From Aldehydirespirator sp965220645 (lineage in GTDB: Bacteria > Actinomycetota > Acidimicrobiia > Acidimicrobiales > Aldehydirespiratoraceae): a stretch of 64,000 nt of DNA. A program made the translations under genes and the position numbers. The stretch lies in contig OZ244836.1 in assembly GCA_965220645.1 (NCBI GenBank), positions 1 to 64,000 of the forward strand. Direction: 5' to 3'. The notes beneath the pieces were generated by a model. That model was given only the letters and a program-made list of their open reading frames with translations. It had not been told where the DNA came from and did no database searches. Positions 24,122-33,571 of this stretch are shown here, piece by piece (position 1 is the first letter of the stretch; each line of letters opens with the position of its first letter).

Positions 24122-26638
24122 CTACGCCGGGGTGATCAACGTGAACTCGTTGACCGCCCTGCCCTGGAGGCTGTACGTCTCCCATCTCACGAGGAAGCCC
24201 GTGAATGTGGACAGGCGCCTCTCGAACCCGGCATAGGTGGTGACCGAGGAGCTGTCCGCCGGGCTGGTCGCAACGCCGCCGATGATGACGTTGTACCGGT
24301 CGTTCTCGTCGTAGTAGAACACGGTCACGGCATCGTCTGCGCCTGCGTAGATCGTGTTCGCATCCTTGTCGAACGAGCGGATCTGCTGCCCGGTGCCCTG
24401 CGCGGCTCGGGCGGTTGCAGCCCACCTAACCGTCGCGGTGCCCTCGACGGGGCCAGTGCCTGTGGCGTCCGGGCTGTCATCCCCGTCGGTGTCCACGCAG
24501 GTCGTCGTGGAATCTGCACAGCCGTCGTCGTCATGATCCCATGAACCCGTCAGTACCGCATCGTCGGAAGCACCGTTCTCTCGCGTGTAGCCGAACGTGT
24601 AGGAGCCGTCACGGCCCGTAGCTATCGCTCTGTCGTTGGCGATCGGGATCGAGCGCTCAGTAGGAGCAGTGTTCGGATCATCGTCAAGATCCTCCGTATC
24701 CGGCGGGTCGCTGCGCGCGTCGGTCATGAGCGACACGTCGGCGCCCGAGATCGGGTCGTTGTACTGGTCCACCGCCGTCACCGTGGCCCGGGTGCTGGCC
24801 CCTCGCGAGTTCGAGGCGATGTACCTCGCGGCAGGCGTGACAGACACGCTCACCCCCGGTACGACCGTGGCGTCCCCGTCAACGACTCGCAGCCTCCCCG
24901 GGGCGTTGGGTTCCGTGCTGAAGACGAGAGCGTCCCAGTAATCTGCGAGCTCGGTCGCCGCCTCGCGCACCGGTACGAGCCTGGTGGTTTGCGACGCGGG
25001 CGTGGGTTCATCGTCCGTACCGAGGTAGTAGGCCATACCCCTCGTGTTGCCCGAGTCGCCCTGCTGGCCCTGGATATGGACCTCAACCACGTACTCGTCA
25101 CGGTCAACCGACGGATTCAAGTCGGGGAGCGCCGAGACCGAGAAGGTCGCCTTACCGTCGTCGTCGGTGGTGAGCGGGAACGTGTTCTGCACATACGACC
25201 CCTGCACGTTCCGCCGGTACCGGTTGTTGGTCGGTCCGACCGGTTCGGTCATATCGAACGCCGTCGTATTAGGGATGACTGCGTAGATCGACGTGGTGAC
25301 GAGGAACCGGCTCGGCCTCGGATCTGTGTCGTCGGGACCGATGGTGGTATCAGCACCGAACTTGTCCTCGAGCTGCAGGGTGTAGAGCACTGAGGAGCCC
25401 AGGTGCACCTTCTTGATACCGGGATGGTCGGCCTTGATCCTCACCTGGACGCCCGCGCGTGGGGTGTCCTTAGTGGCTTCGAACCTGTACAGCACGGTGT
25501 CGTCGTCCAGCTTGTCTCCGCCCTCGCCGGTCCAGGCCCAGACCGTGGTGCCGCCGTCGTCTGGGCTGTCAAAGTGCACGCGGGCGTCGCCGTCGCCTCC
25601 GGTGATCGGATCGGCGCCTTCGATCTCGCAGCCGTACTTGCCGGTTCCGACATTGTCGACATCGATGCTGCACTCTCCGTTGCCCTTGAAGGCCGCGTCC
25701 TCTGAGCTGGTGGGGATGCGGATCACATCCACCGTCTCACCGGCTATCGGCTGGAACTCGGCGTCGCGCATCGACACGACCACATTGCCCGTGATCCAGT
25801 CGTGCTGCGCGGTGACCCCCTCGGGCCGCGCCGAGGTGTGGGCCAGAGCCCGTGTGATGAACTCAGCCATCTGACCCCGATCGACCGTGCCGAACGGCTC
25901 ATAGTTGTAGTCCAGAGGCGGACGGTACTTGTTCTGCACCGAGGCCGCACTGGCGCCCTTGGTGACGCCCAGCTCGAACAGCGCAGAGATCTCGCCATCG
26001 TTCTCGGCAGGCATAGCATCACGCGCGTCCTGGAACCAGTCCCAGTTGGCGGCGGTCGTCCTGCCGGACAGGCGGAGCACTCCCTGGGTGTCCTTCCAGA
26101 TGTTCGGAGCGGCCTCGACCATCAGCCCCACCAGGAACGTGGCCATCTCGGCCCGTGTGATCGCGTCGTCGGGCCTGAACTCGCCGCCCGAGGGGATCAT
26201 CCCCTTGGCGCCCAGAGCGTTGATCGCGTCCTGGGCCTCCTGCCAGACGCCGCCGATGTCGCTGAAGCCTCCGCTTCCGGAGCCGACGTCGACGCCGGCA
26301 ACCCCGGCGGCACGGGCGATGAACACCGCCATCTCGGCCCGGGTCACGTCCTGGTTCGGGGAGTACGTGGCGCCGTCACCGGTGCCGTTGGTGATCCCGT
26401 AGTACGCGACGCAGTTGATCGCATCGCCGAAAGCGTGACCGTCGGACACATCGGTGAACATGTGATCGTCAAGCGCGGCACCCACGCATGCCGACAACAC
26501 CGTGGCGTTGTCGGCCTTATCATTGGCGCCCGCCTGGGCGCCCGCTGGGCTCGCTCCAACCGCGAGGAGCGATGCGATCAAGGCGCCTGCGGCGAGCACT
26601 GCCCAACCCGAGCGCCGCTTCTTCACTAGCTGGGGCAT
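24122..26638 (-). CDS. Large cell-surface protein with SLH-like and Big-type domains
   Basis: 838 residues from the ATG at 26638 (MPQLVKKRRSGWAVLAAGALIASLL). Three SLH-like units (MFTDVSDGHAFGDAINCVAYYGITNG; GFSDIGGVWQEAQDAINALGAKGMIPSGG; WFQDARDAMPAEND...FELGVTKG), then at least two Big-type domains (SSVLYTLQLEDKFGADTTIG, TRATVTAVDQYNDPISGADVSL), an Asp-rich insert and the C-terminal domain (VTVFYYDENDRYN). It is the closest full-length relative of the 15975 gene and shows what that gene lost. A second ATG at 26689 is in frame and has an almost identical ribosome-site context (AAAGGAGGGGC and AGGAGGGGC), giving 17 extra residues. Confidence 0.88.
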   Translation of the reverse strand: MPQLVKKRRSGWAVLAAGALIASLLAVGASPAGAQAGANDKADNATVLSACVGAALDDHMFTDVSDGHAFGDAINCVAYYGITNGTGDGATYSPNQDVTRAEMAVFIARAAGVAGVDVGSGSGGFSDIGGVWQEAQDAINALGAKGMIPSGGEFRPDDAITRAEMATFLVGLMVEAAPNIWKDTQGVLRLSGRTTAANWDWFQDARDAMPAENDGEISALFELGVTKGASAASVQNKYRPPLDYNYEPFGTVDRGQMAEFITRALAHTSARPEGVTAQHDWITGNVVVSMRDAEFQPIAGETVDVIRIPTSSEDAAFKGNGECSIDVDNVGTGKYGCEIEGADPITGGDGDARVHFDSPDDGGTTVWAWTGEGGDKLDDDTVLYRFEATKDTPRAGVQVRIKADHPGIKKVHLGSSVLYTLQLEDKFGADTTIGPDDTDPRPSRFLVTTSIYAVIPNTTAFDMTEPVGPTNNRYRRNVQGSYVQNTFPLTTDDDGKATFSVSALPDLNPSVDRDEYVVEVHIQGQQGDSGNTRGMAYYLGTDDEPTPASQTTRLVPVREAATELADYWDALVFSTEPNAPGRLRVVDGDATVVPGVSVSVTPAARYIASNSRGASTRATVTAVDQYNDPISGADVSLMTDARSDPPDTEDLDDDPNTAPTERSIPIANDRAIATGRDGSYTFGYTRENGASDDAVLTGSWDHDDDGCADSTTTCVDTDGDDSPDATGTGPVEGTATVRWAATARAAQGTGQQIRSFDKDANTIYAGADDAVTVFYYDENDRYNVIIGGVATSPADSSSVTTYAGFERRLSTFTGFLVRWETYSLQGRAVNEFTLITPA

Positions 26639-26782
26639 CGGCCCCTCCTTTGCTTGTGCTTGGGGCACAGGCCCCTTCAAATGGGGCATGTGCCCCTCCT
26701 TTCTATACCTGGTTTCCATCTGTGGCAAGTTCGGCCCGGACGGATCCGCGCGCCTCGCACATGAAGACCGTTTGAGATGCAA

Positions 26783-27141
26783 CTTGTACCACGTTATCCG
26801 CGCTGTCCAACGGCTGCACCCCCTTCGATCACTCGTCCGGGACGTTCGAAGAACCCTACCACGATGGTCGGGCCCGTGACGGGCGGAAAGTGTAGCACGG
26901 TGGGCTGTTCAACGCGTTCAATCATCGTCAATCACATCCCAGTCTCGACCCGTAGCTGACACCACTGCCCCGGGCGCCGAGAGGCGGCGCCTCTTGTCGA
27001 ACACGTCTCGACATCGTACTAGCACCCATCGCGCGGAGCAACTACCCGTCACACCGCACAAAGTAACGCGTGGAGGCATGGCGTACGTGCATTTCCGGCA
27101 AATCTCCCACAGGGCCCCGGAATTCCGCCCCGCAAGCCGCC
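26783..27141. other. Intergenic region, no gene recognised
   Basis: 358 bp between the divergently located surface-protein start and the amidohydrolase end. AT content rises around 26910-26940 (TCAATCATCGTCAATCACAT), where the surface gene's promoter may lie. No ORF with family features, hairpin terminator or repeat is visible. Confidence 0.5.
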
Positions 27142-28839
27142 TCACCAACCGTCAGGCGGAGGGTCCGGGAACTCCAGCGGCGGGGGCGGCAACTCCGGCG
27201 GAGGGGGCGGGAACCACACGCCGCCGGGCCCGGAGGGCAGGTCGAGCCGGTCGAGCCAGAAGTTGCAGGCCCGCTCGGCGTCGATGACGAGCTCGTCCTC
27301 GTCGACCACCGTGGAGACGCCGTCGGCCACCACCAGCTGCCCGCCCACCAGCACATGGCGCACCATCGAGCCATGGGTCTGGTGCACCACCGCATGCAGG
27401 GGATCGAGCAGCGGGGCCTGAAGCAGCGAGCGGGCCGGAACCAGCACTATGTCGGCCGCGCAGCCCGGCGACAGCTCGCCGACCTTCACCCGGGGGGAGT
27501 CGGCGGGGGCGGGGGTGCTGGCGGGGATCTTGGCGGTGGCGTGGCCGTCGGCGTGGATGTAGGCGGGGGCGTGGCCGTTGGTCTCGATATTGGTGGGGAG
27601 CTCGGAGTCGGCGAGGGAGTCGGCGGCGTGGGAGTCGGCGGGGGCGGCCGCATCGGGGAAGGCAGCGGCCGCCCCACGCCAGGTGGCCATCTGCAGCACG
27701 TCGCGAGACGACAGAACGGCAGGGTCACCAGAATCAAGCGACTGCATATGAAGCTCGGCCCGCATCTCCGAGAACAAGTCGGTCATCATGTCGACGCCCA
27801 GGCCCACGTTGACCCCGGCCGCGAGCAGGTCGGGCACCCGGGTCACACCCTTGGCCAGCTTCATATTGTTGGACGGGCAATGGGCGACGCTCGTGCCGTT
27901 GGCGGCCAGGATCTCGATCTCGTCGTCGTCGAGGATCACGCAATGGGCCAGCACAGTGCGCTCGGACAGGAAACCGGCCCGCTCCAGGGCCACGATCGGC
28001 TTGGCGTCTGCCTCCCTGCGCCACTGGACGCGCTCGGCGACGGTCTCCGAGGCGTGGGTGTAGGTGCCGGCGCCGAGCTCCGCGGCCAGGGCCGCGCTGC
28101 GTTCGAACTCCTCGACGGTGGCCTGACGGATGCTCACCGGGGCCACGAACAGGCGCTCGGGGGTGACGGCCGTGTGCTCCAGGAGGGCCCGGATGTTGTC
28201 GGCGGCCTGCTCGAAGGACTCGCACACCGGGTCGTAGGGGCGGGTCATGATCCCCCGGGCGTAGGCCCAGCGGATCCCCGACGACTCGTAGGCGGCGATG
28301 CAGGCCTCGTCCAGCTCGGGCTCGTGGAACGTGTAGGCGTGGTCGACGACCGAGGTGATGCCGCACTTGAGGCGCTGGAGGGTGCCCAGCAGAGCGGCCA
28401 CCCTGTACTCGTGCGGACCCATGTGGGCCTGGGTGGCCCACTGGACCCGCAAGAACTCGTCCAGGGGCAGGCCCTCAGCGACGGGCAGGCCCGGGGCGAG
28501 GACCCGCAGATGGTCGTGGACGTCGACCATGCCCGGCATGGCGATCAGGTCCTTGCCGTCGATGGTGACCGGCTTGGAGTGCTCGAGCAGGGGTTGTTCG
28601 GGTGGCGGGACCAGGGCCAGCGGGGTGGTGTCGGCGGTGGCCGGGACGATGGCGGCGATCACGCCGTCGCGTATGTATATGTGGCAGCGCTGAGGCTCCA
28701 GGTCGCGGCCCACGAGGGCGGTGACATTGGTGATGGCGCCCACCGTCGGGGCCATCACCCGGGCGTTCACCCCGTCGGGGGCCTCGGGAGGTTCGAGGTC
28801 GTGGGGGTCTGTGGGGTCGAAGGGATCGCCGCTGGTCAT
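27142..28839 (-). CDS. Amidohydrolase of the ATZ/TRZ-cytosine deaminase group with low-complexity insert
   Basis: 565 residues. Metal site: MVDVHDHL (HxH), THASE, AHCVILDDDEI and GLGVDMMTD appear in the right order for a mononuclear deaminase or chlorohydrolase-type amidohydrolase. The C-terminal sandwich region (GELSPGCAADIVLVPARSL) is present. Between the last barrel helix and this region lies a ~50-residue Ala/Asp/His/Pro-rich insert (27490-27650) coded by imperfect GGCGTGG... repeats, and the protein ends in a Pro-rich tail. Substrate unknown. It probably forms an operon with the opine-dehydrogenase-like gene upstream on the same strand, which suggests use of an N-substituted amino acid or a nitrogen heterocycle. 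Confidence 0.85.
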   Translation of the reverse strand: MTSGDPFDPTDPHDLEPPEAPDGVNARVMAPTVGAITNVTALVGRDLEPQRCHIYIRDGVIAAIVPATADTTPLALVPPPEQPLLEHSKPVTIDGKDLIAMPGMVDVHDHLRVLAPGLPVAEGLPLDEFLRVQWATQAHMGPHEYRVAALLGTLQRLKCGITSVVDHAYTFHEPELDEACIAAYESSGIRWAYARGIMTRPYDPVCESFEQAADNIRALLEHTAVTPERLFVAPVSIRQATVEEFERSAALAAELGAGTYTHASETVAERVQWRREADAKPIVALERAGFLSERTVLAHCVILDDDEIEILAANGTSVAHCPSNNMKLAKGVTRVPDLLAAGVNVGLGVDMMTDLFSEMRAELHMQSLDSGDPAVLSSRDVLQMATWRGAAAAFPDAAAPADSHAADSLADSELPTNIETNGHAPAYIHADGHATAKIPASTPAPADSPRVKVGELSPGCAADIVLVPARSLLQAPLLDPLHAVVHQTHGSMVRHVLVGGQLVVADGVSTVVDEDELVIDAERACNFWLDRLDLPSGPGGVWFPPPPPELPPPPLEFPDPPPDGW

Positions 28840-28855
28840 AGAACTCGGGTGCGGG

Positions 28856-28985
28856 GACTACTCACGGGAACACTCCGATGCGGGCGGCGGTGGGGGGTCA
28901 CGGGAATACTCCGGTGCGGGGACTACTCACGGGAACACTCCGGTGCGGGCGGCGGTGGGGGGTCACGGGAACACTCCGGTGCGGG
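28856..28985. repeat. Tandem copies of the opine-dehydrogenase gene tail
   Basis: CACGGGAACACTCCGGTGCG-type units begin near 28863, 28899, 28928 and 28964; the last is the true 3' coding end (RTGVFP-stop). The copies fill the gap to the next gene of the operon. Confidence 0.8.
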
Positions 28986-30078
28986 CGAAGCCGACCAGGC
29001 CGGTGGTGTCCAGGCCGTCGAGGCCCAAGGTGGCCAGCGTGCGGCCCTCGGCCCGGAAGTCCCGGCCCAGCATGGCCGAGGAGATGTCCACCAGGCTGTC
29101 CACCACCGGGGTCGGCACGCCCGTGGCCTTGCCCAGCGACGACGCCAGCACCAGCGCATAGGGCACGTCCTCCGTGAGATAGCGGGTGTCGAGCCCGCCG
29201 TCGTCGCCCGTGGGGGCATACGACACCATCAGCTTGCTGGCCCTCACCGTGTCGAACAGGGTGGCGTCGGGGCCGAGGTCGGGAGCGAAGCCCTGAGCCA
29301 CCAGGAAGTCCAGGTAGCGGCGGGGCTCCCTGGAGTTGAGCGCCCGTCGCAGAGCCAACAGTTCGGTGTCAACAGTCTCAATCACATTCACCACCGCCGG
29401 CGTGGCGCCCTCGCCCCACAACAACATTCCGCCAGTGCGGTTCTGGAGAGTACCGGCGTTGGCAATCATTGCGGCTACATGATCTATTGCGTTGTAGTTG
29501 GCCAGCACCGTGTTCCACACCGTGTCGGTGGCGGAGACATAGGGCCAGACATCGCCGATCAACTCCATCACGCGGGCGGTGTGGGCCGGGGTGGCGGGCA
29601 GGGTGGCGATCAGCACCCCGCCGAACTTGCGGAAGGCGGTGACCGAGCCCGGGCCGGTGGGGCGGGCCAGGTAGGGCAGGGTGTTGGCCTCGGCGATGGT
29701 GGCGGGGACGTCGATGGCGTCGATGGCCCGGCGGGCCACGATGGCGCCGCTGCCCTCGCCCAGGAACAGCACCGTCTGATCGGCCGTGACGTGGGGGGCG
29801 ATGGCGGCCACCCAGCGGTCGTGGGCGAAGCACGGGACGACGGTGACTATCAGGTCGGCCTGGTGGAGTGCTTCGGGGATGCTGCCGGCCACGGTCACCG
29901 GGTGGGATTCGGGGCCGAGCCAGTCGTTGGAGACTGTGACCGCTCGGCGGGCCGCGACGGGCTCAAGGTTTGACCTGAAGTCGTCGAAGTCGGCCAGGGT
30001 TGTGGCGCGGCCGTGGCGGGACATGTCGGCGGCCACGGCGAGCGCTCCGCCGCCGGAACCAAGAACAGCGACCTTCAT
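28963..30078 (-). CDS. NAD(P)-dependent octopine/nopaline-dehydrogenase-like protein
   Basis: 371 residues from an ATG preceded by AAGGAGAGACC. N-terminal Rossmann domain with dinucleotide motif (VAVLGSGGGALAVAADMSRHG); a C-terminal helical domain contains NYNAIDHVAAMIANAG, with the His expected for catalysis, and LTEDVPYALVLASSLGKATGVPTPVVDSLVDI, typical of opine dehydrogenases. Such enzymes reductively condense, or oxidatively split, an amino acid and a 2-oxoacid. Next to an amidohydrolase, a catabolic role is the likelier reading. 30079-30182 upstream has tandem CACTACG units. Confidence 0.88.
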   Translation of the reverse strand: MKVAVLGSGGGALAVAADMSRHGRATTLADFDDFRSNLEPVAARRAVTVSNDWLGPESHPVTVAGSIPEALHQADLIVTVVPCFAHDRWVAAIAPHVTADQTVLFLGEGSGAIVARRAIDAIDVPATIAEANTLPYLARPTGPGSVTAFRKFGGVLIATLPATPAHTARVMELIGDVWPYVSATDTVWNTVLANYNAIDHVAAMIANAGTLQNRTGGMLLWGEGATPAVVNVIETVDTELLALRRALNSREPRRYLDFLVAQGFAPDLGPDATLFDTVRASKLMVSYAPTGDDGGLDTRYLTEDVPYALVLASSLGKATGVPTPVVDSLVDISSAMLGRDFRAEGRTLATLGLDGLDTTGLVGFARTGVFP

Positions 30079-30423
30079 GGGTCTCTCCTTATGTATAGGT
30101 AGGCACTACGCACTACGCACTACGCACTACATATCTATGTAGGCACTACTACGGGTGTCTCGGGCGAATTGATGACGAGAGGGTGCCTTTCTATATCCGC
30201 CGCACGGAACAGGCCCGACCCGGCGTCCTCTTCACACTGTTTCAAAGACGCGGCCACCCGATCGGCTACACCAGAACCATCGGCCCACACCCCGACACCA
30301 AATCTCGGGACAAATCCCCCCGATTTCCCAAGAAATCCCACCGATATCCCCAAGAAGAGCGCACAACCTATTTCGAGAACCTGCTACTCATGGAACCAGA
30401 CACCCCCAACCGGAGACCACCCA

Positions 30424-30863
30424 ATGCCCGACACCGCCCGCCCCGAGTTCAACCCACAGCTAGCCGAACTGCTCAGCAGCCCCACGGCCGAGTCATCTCC
30501 CGGCAGCTGCGGGCGTTCATCGAGCTCATGAAGCACAACCCCGCAATCGGCAATGAGGACGTACTTCGCGAGCTTGAGGACAAAGCCGACGGAACTGGCC
30601 TCATCGAGTGTCTCCGCTCCATGAGCAACGAGTGCGCGGCCATCAGCACAGCCGCCGACCTTCCCTCGCCGCGCGAGAAGGCGAGGCGCTACGCCGGCGC
30701 CCTCAACAGAGTCATCAAGGAACTAGAACGCATCCGCGACAGGGCCGCTGCCCATGTGGCCGGCGACGTCAGAGACCAACTCATCACCCTCGACGAAGAC
30801 GGCGACGACGACCAACTCGCCTACGAGATCGAACTCGCCGCCAGGCCGTACATGAGCCGCTAA
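30424..30863 (+). CDS. Small helical protein of unknown function, probable frameshift
   Basis: The ATG at 30424 has a good ribosome site (CCGGAG, 8-nt spacer) but its frame closes at 30531. The protein-like remainder (SRQLRAFIELMKHNPAIGNEDVLRELEDKADG, then REKARRYAGALNRVIKELERIRDRAAAHV, to 30863) is in another frame. The two join naturally if the frame slips near 30500 (..SSPTAE / VISRQLRAF..). Either a real frameshift, a sequencing error, or a different start (ATG 30390 in the second frame, poor context). It lies 45 bp before the DUF3800 gene, so probably one transcript. Confidence 0.5.
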
Positions 30864-30908
30864 GCCTGACCGCCACCTCCACGCGGCAATCCTCGAAAGG
30901 AACCGACG

Positions 30909-31640
30909 ATGCGCACAGCCACAAACTCCGCGAGAGGTACCCGGATGCTGTACCTCGACGACTCGGGCGCTATCTCACCCAAGCACTCCTCCGGCGCCGT
31001 AGTCATCGGAGGGCTCTCCATCTCATCAACGAAGGTCCCCAGGCTGACCCGCCGAATCTCCGGCGCGAAAGCCCACCACTTCCCCGATCGCGGCCGGCCC
31101 TCCTCGTGGGAGCTGAAATCCACCGAGCTGCTCACACCTAGGGCCTGGAGGAACCGAAGAAACCAAGCCCTGGTGCTGGAGGTGGTCCGAATCCTCGGAG
31201 GACTCGACTGCACCGTCTACACCGCGAGCATCGACAAGGCCAGGATGCATCACTCGATGGCAACGAAAACCTCGCTGCCGATGCAGCTGCACAGGCTCGT
31301 CGAGCACTTCGCGGTCGAATGCGCTCACCGCAAAGAGATCGGCCTCATCGTCATGGACCGCTCCGAGAACCGCCTCGACGCCCACGCGAGCCACTGCGTC
31401 GCGAGCTACGTGACCTCCAAGGACCTGCCGTTGCACCCTGTAGTCCACTACGTCGACTCCATGACCTCAGAGCCGACCCAGGCCGCGGACCTGATCTCAG
31501 CGGCGCGGCGCCGCACCATCGAAGGCACCCCCGGAATGCACATCCTCAACACCCAGCTGGCGAACCTGCGGCCCCAAGGCCTCACCGCGAAGCGCACACA
31601 CACCCACCGGCCCTGGACCAACCAAATCGTCGTCATCTAA
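30909..31640 (+). CDS. DUF3800 protein
   Basis: 243 residues from the ATG at 30909 with AAAGGAACC ahead. The family's first motif LYLDDSG (residues 14-20) provides the paired Asp, MDRSENRLDAHASHCV comes mid-chain and the final PTQAADLISAARRR matches the conserved Gln-x-AD-x-(I/V)-A segment. DUF3800 has an RNase H-like appearance and is often seen in defence or mobile contexts; biochemical function is unproven. A strong terminator follows, so the two-gene unit 30424-31640 is self-contained. Confidence 0.85.
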   Translation: MRTATNSARGTRMLYLDDSGAISPKHSSGAVVIGGLSISSTKVPRLTRRISGAKAHHFPDRGRPSSWELKSTELLTPRAWRNRRNQALVLEVVRILGGLDCTVYTASIDKARMHHSMATKTSLPMQLHRLVEHFAVECAHRKEIGLIVMDRSENRLDAHASHCVASYVTSKDLPLHPVVHYVDSMTSEPTQAADLISAARRRTIEGTPGMHILNTQLANLRPQGLTAKRTHTHRPWTNQIVVI

Positions 31641-31747
31641 AACAGGTCTCGTTTGCAACCACGGTGGCAAGCGGCCTATCATCAAAGCGGCCTGACGGCT
31701 CCGGTTAGTAGGTTTCGGCTGAACACGACCGTACGCCCCAGGTGTCT

Positions 31748-31780
31748 GGGACCCCGGAACGCACGGGGTCCCTTTTCTTT
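31748..31780 (+). terminator. Intrinsic terminator after DUF3800 gene
   Basis: GGGACCCCG / CGGGGTCCC (9-bp perfect stem, loop GAACGCA), followed by TTTTCTTT. The best rho-independent terminator in the window. Confidence 0.92.
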
Positions 31781-31907
31781 GCCCCTGTGGAAAACCGCCG
31801 CACCACAACGCCAGGCGGTGAGGGTGACCAGTTCACCCGGCACCAAGCACCTGGGCCTTCACAGCAACGAAAGCACGCCCCTCCAGGGTGGCCCGCGCTT
31901 GCCCTGG

Positions 31908-32129
31908 TCAAGCGTGGCGCAGCAGGGGGCTGGTGACCGCGGTGCCGAGCCGTATGCGGCTGGTGGCGAGGGCGCCGGCGGTGAGGGTGGCGCCGACGTC
32001 GCGGTGCATGTAGTGGTCGGGCCACCAGACGTCGTCGAAGCCGGTGCGCTCGGCGCAGGCGGCCAGGCGGGCCAGGCCGGCCACGTTGCGGTCGGCCCGC
32101 AGGGTGGTGCCCAGGCGTATGTCAGCCAC
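31908..32129 (-). pseudogene. N-terminal fragment of a luciferase-like monooxygenase (LLM)
   Basis: 73 residues from a GTG: IRLGTTLRADRNVAGLARLA, FDDVWWPDHYMHRD, SRIRLGTAVTSPLLRH. This is the first quarter of an F420-dependent LLM oxidoreductase (usually ~300 residues). A TGA follows RHA at once and no downstream continuation exists. Its start overlaps the end of the ligase relic by eight bases, so the two were once coupled. Confidence 0.8.
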
Positions 32130-33393
32130 CTTGATCTGCGGGGGCGGGCGGGGGGCTCGATGGGGGGCCGGCGGTGGCGTCCATATGGGCGTCTATATGT
32201 ACGTCTATATGTACGTCTATATGTAGGTGCGCTCGGAGACGGTCGGTGAGGTCGGGGGCGGGGGTCGTGGTGACTGCGGCTCGCAGGGCGTGGGGCTTGC
32301 GGCCCCGGGCGGCGGAGACCTCCAGAAGTTGCTCGCAGTGGTCGGGGGTGGCGCACAGCACGGTGGTGCCGTTGCGGTCCATCTGTTCCCAGGCGTCCTC
32401 GGGGTGCCAGGACTTGAGGAGGCCGGCGGTGGCGCCCCGCAGCAGGGCGGGGAGGATGCTGGCCTCGAGATGGAACGGCTGGGCCAGCGGGGTGGGGCAC
32501 AGCGTGGCGTCTTCCGGGGTCAGGTCCAGCTGGTTGGCGACGGCGGTGGCAGCCTCGATCAGCTCTGCGTGGGTGCGGGTCGTGGTGTCGGCGGCGGGGG
32601 CGGTGGCCGAGGCGGGGGCGGTGGCCGAGGCGGGAGCGGCGGCCGAGGCGGGGGCGGCGGCCGAGGCGGGAGCGGTGGCCGAGGCGGGGGCGGCGGCCGA
32701 GGCGGGGGCGGTGGCCGAGGCGGGGGCGGTGAGGGCTATCAAGCTGGCGGCAGCGGCGGCCGCGGTGGTGGCCGCGGGTGGCTCGGCGAGAGGGACGGCC
32801 TCGGACAGAGCGTCCAACCAGCCGACCGTTCCGGACTGGGGTCCGTCCATGCCGGCGAAGACAGTGCCGCGGCGGGCGGTGCGGAGGGCTGCCAGCGTGG
32901 GGCGGACGTAGTCGAAGTGGTCGTTGGTGTAGACGACGGCGTCGGGCGAGGCGGCGGTCATCAGTTCGTGGAAGCGGTCCTTGTCGGCCAGGTCCACCAG
33001 CACGGCGGTCGCTCCGAGCCTCCAGGTGCCGAGCAGGGCCACCACATAGTCGAGGCCGGGATGGGCGAACAGGCCGACCCGACCGCCGGGGGTCACGCCG
33101 AAGTTGGCCAGCACCGCCGCAGCCCGGGCCATGGCGTCGACGGCCTCCGCATACGTAAGGGAGCGATCACGGTCGACCCAGTGGATCGCAGTAGCGCTGC
33201 GGGCGGGGGCGGCGGTGTCGGCGGTGGTGGGGGCGGTGGTGGTGTCGGTGGTGTCGGTGGTGGTGGGGGCGGCGGCGGTGGTGGTGGCGGCGGCGGTGAT
33301 GGCGGCGGCGGTGTCGGCGGTGGCGGCGGTGGTGGTGGTGGGGGCGGCGGTCAGCAGATCGGCCGCGTTCACGGTCGTCGAGGGGCGGTCCAT
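32122..33393 (-). pseudogene. Acyl-CoA ligase (ANL family) relic with repeats in place of the ATP loop
   Basis: The N-terminal subdomain of an adenylate-forming ligase is recognisable (DRSLTYAEAVDAMARAAAVLANFGVTPGGRVGLFAHPGLDYVVALLGTWRLGA). The A3 phosphate-binding loop (TSGTTGxPKG), expected after SLIALT, is replaced by about 50 residues of APASAT repeats (32596-32740) before TRTHAELIEAATAVANQL resumes. The A5-A10 motifs and C-terminal domain are missing; the chain ends in HIDVHID repeats and Pro residues. Residues 17-70 are another Thr/Ala low-complexity run. It cannot be a working ligase, but the frame is open throughout, so translation is possible. Confidence 0.75.
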
Positions 33394-33571
33394 GAGCACC
33401 GGAAACTAGTGGTGGCCAACAGCGCGAGCCGTAGCGGGACCGGGGAGCGGTTCAAACGGACACGGATTCCTACGAGGAAAACAACTCCCAGCCGAAGCGA
33501 CCGGGTCGGGAGGAGTTAGCCCCATCAGCAGGTTGTCATGCAATGTCATACCCTTGTGCAATAGTCTGTGC

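Noticed and set aside
3868..27141. Insertion sequence or transposase
   Set aside because: Despite heavy rearrangement I found no DDE or serine transposase frame and no terminal inverted repeats; only tyrosine integrases are present.
27070..29973. 967-residue plus-strand reading frame
   Set aside because: Antisense to two well-supported minus-strand enzymes; Gly/Val/Arg-rich with no domain, a typical high-GC shadow.
32227..33519. Gly-rich 430-residue plus-strand protein
   Set aside because: It is the complement of Ala/Pro/Thr repeats of the ligase relic; no start context and pure low complexity.
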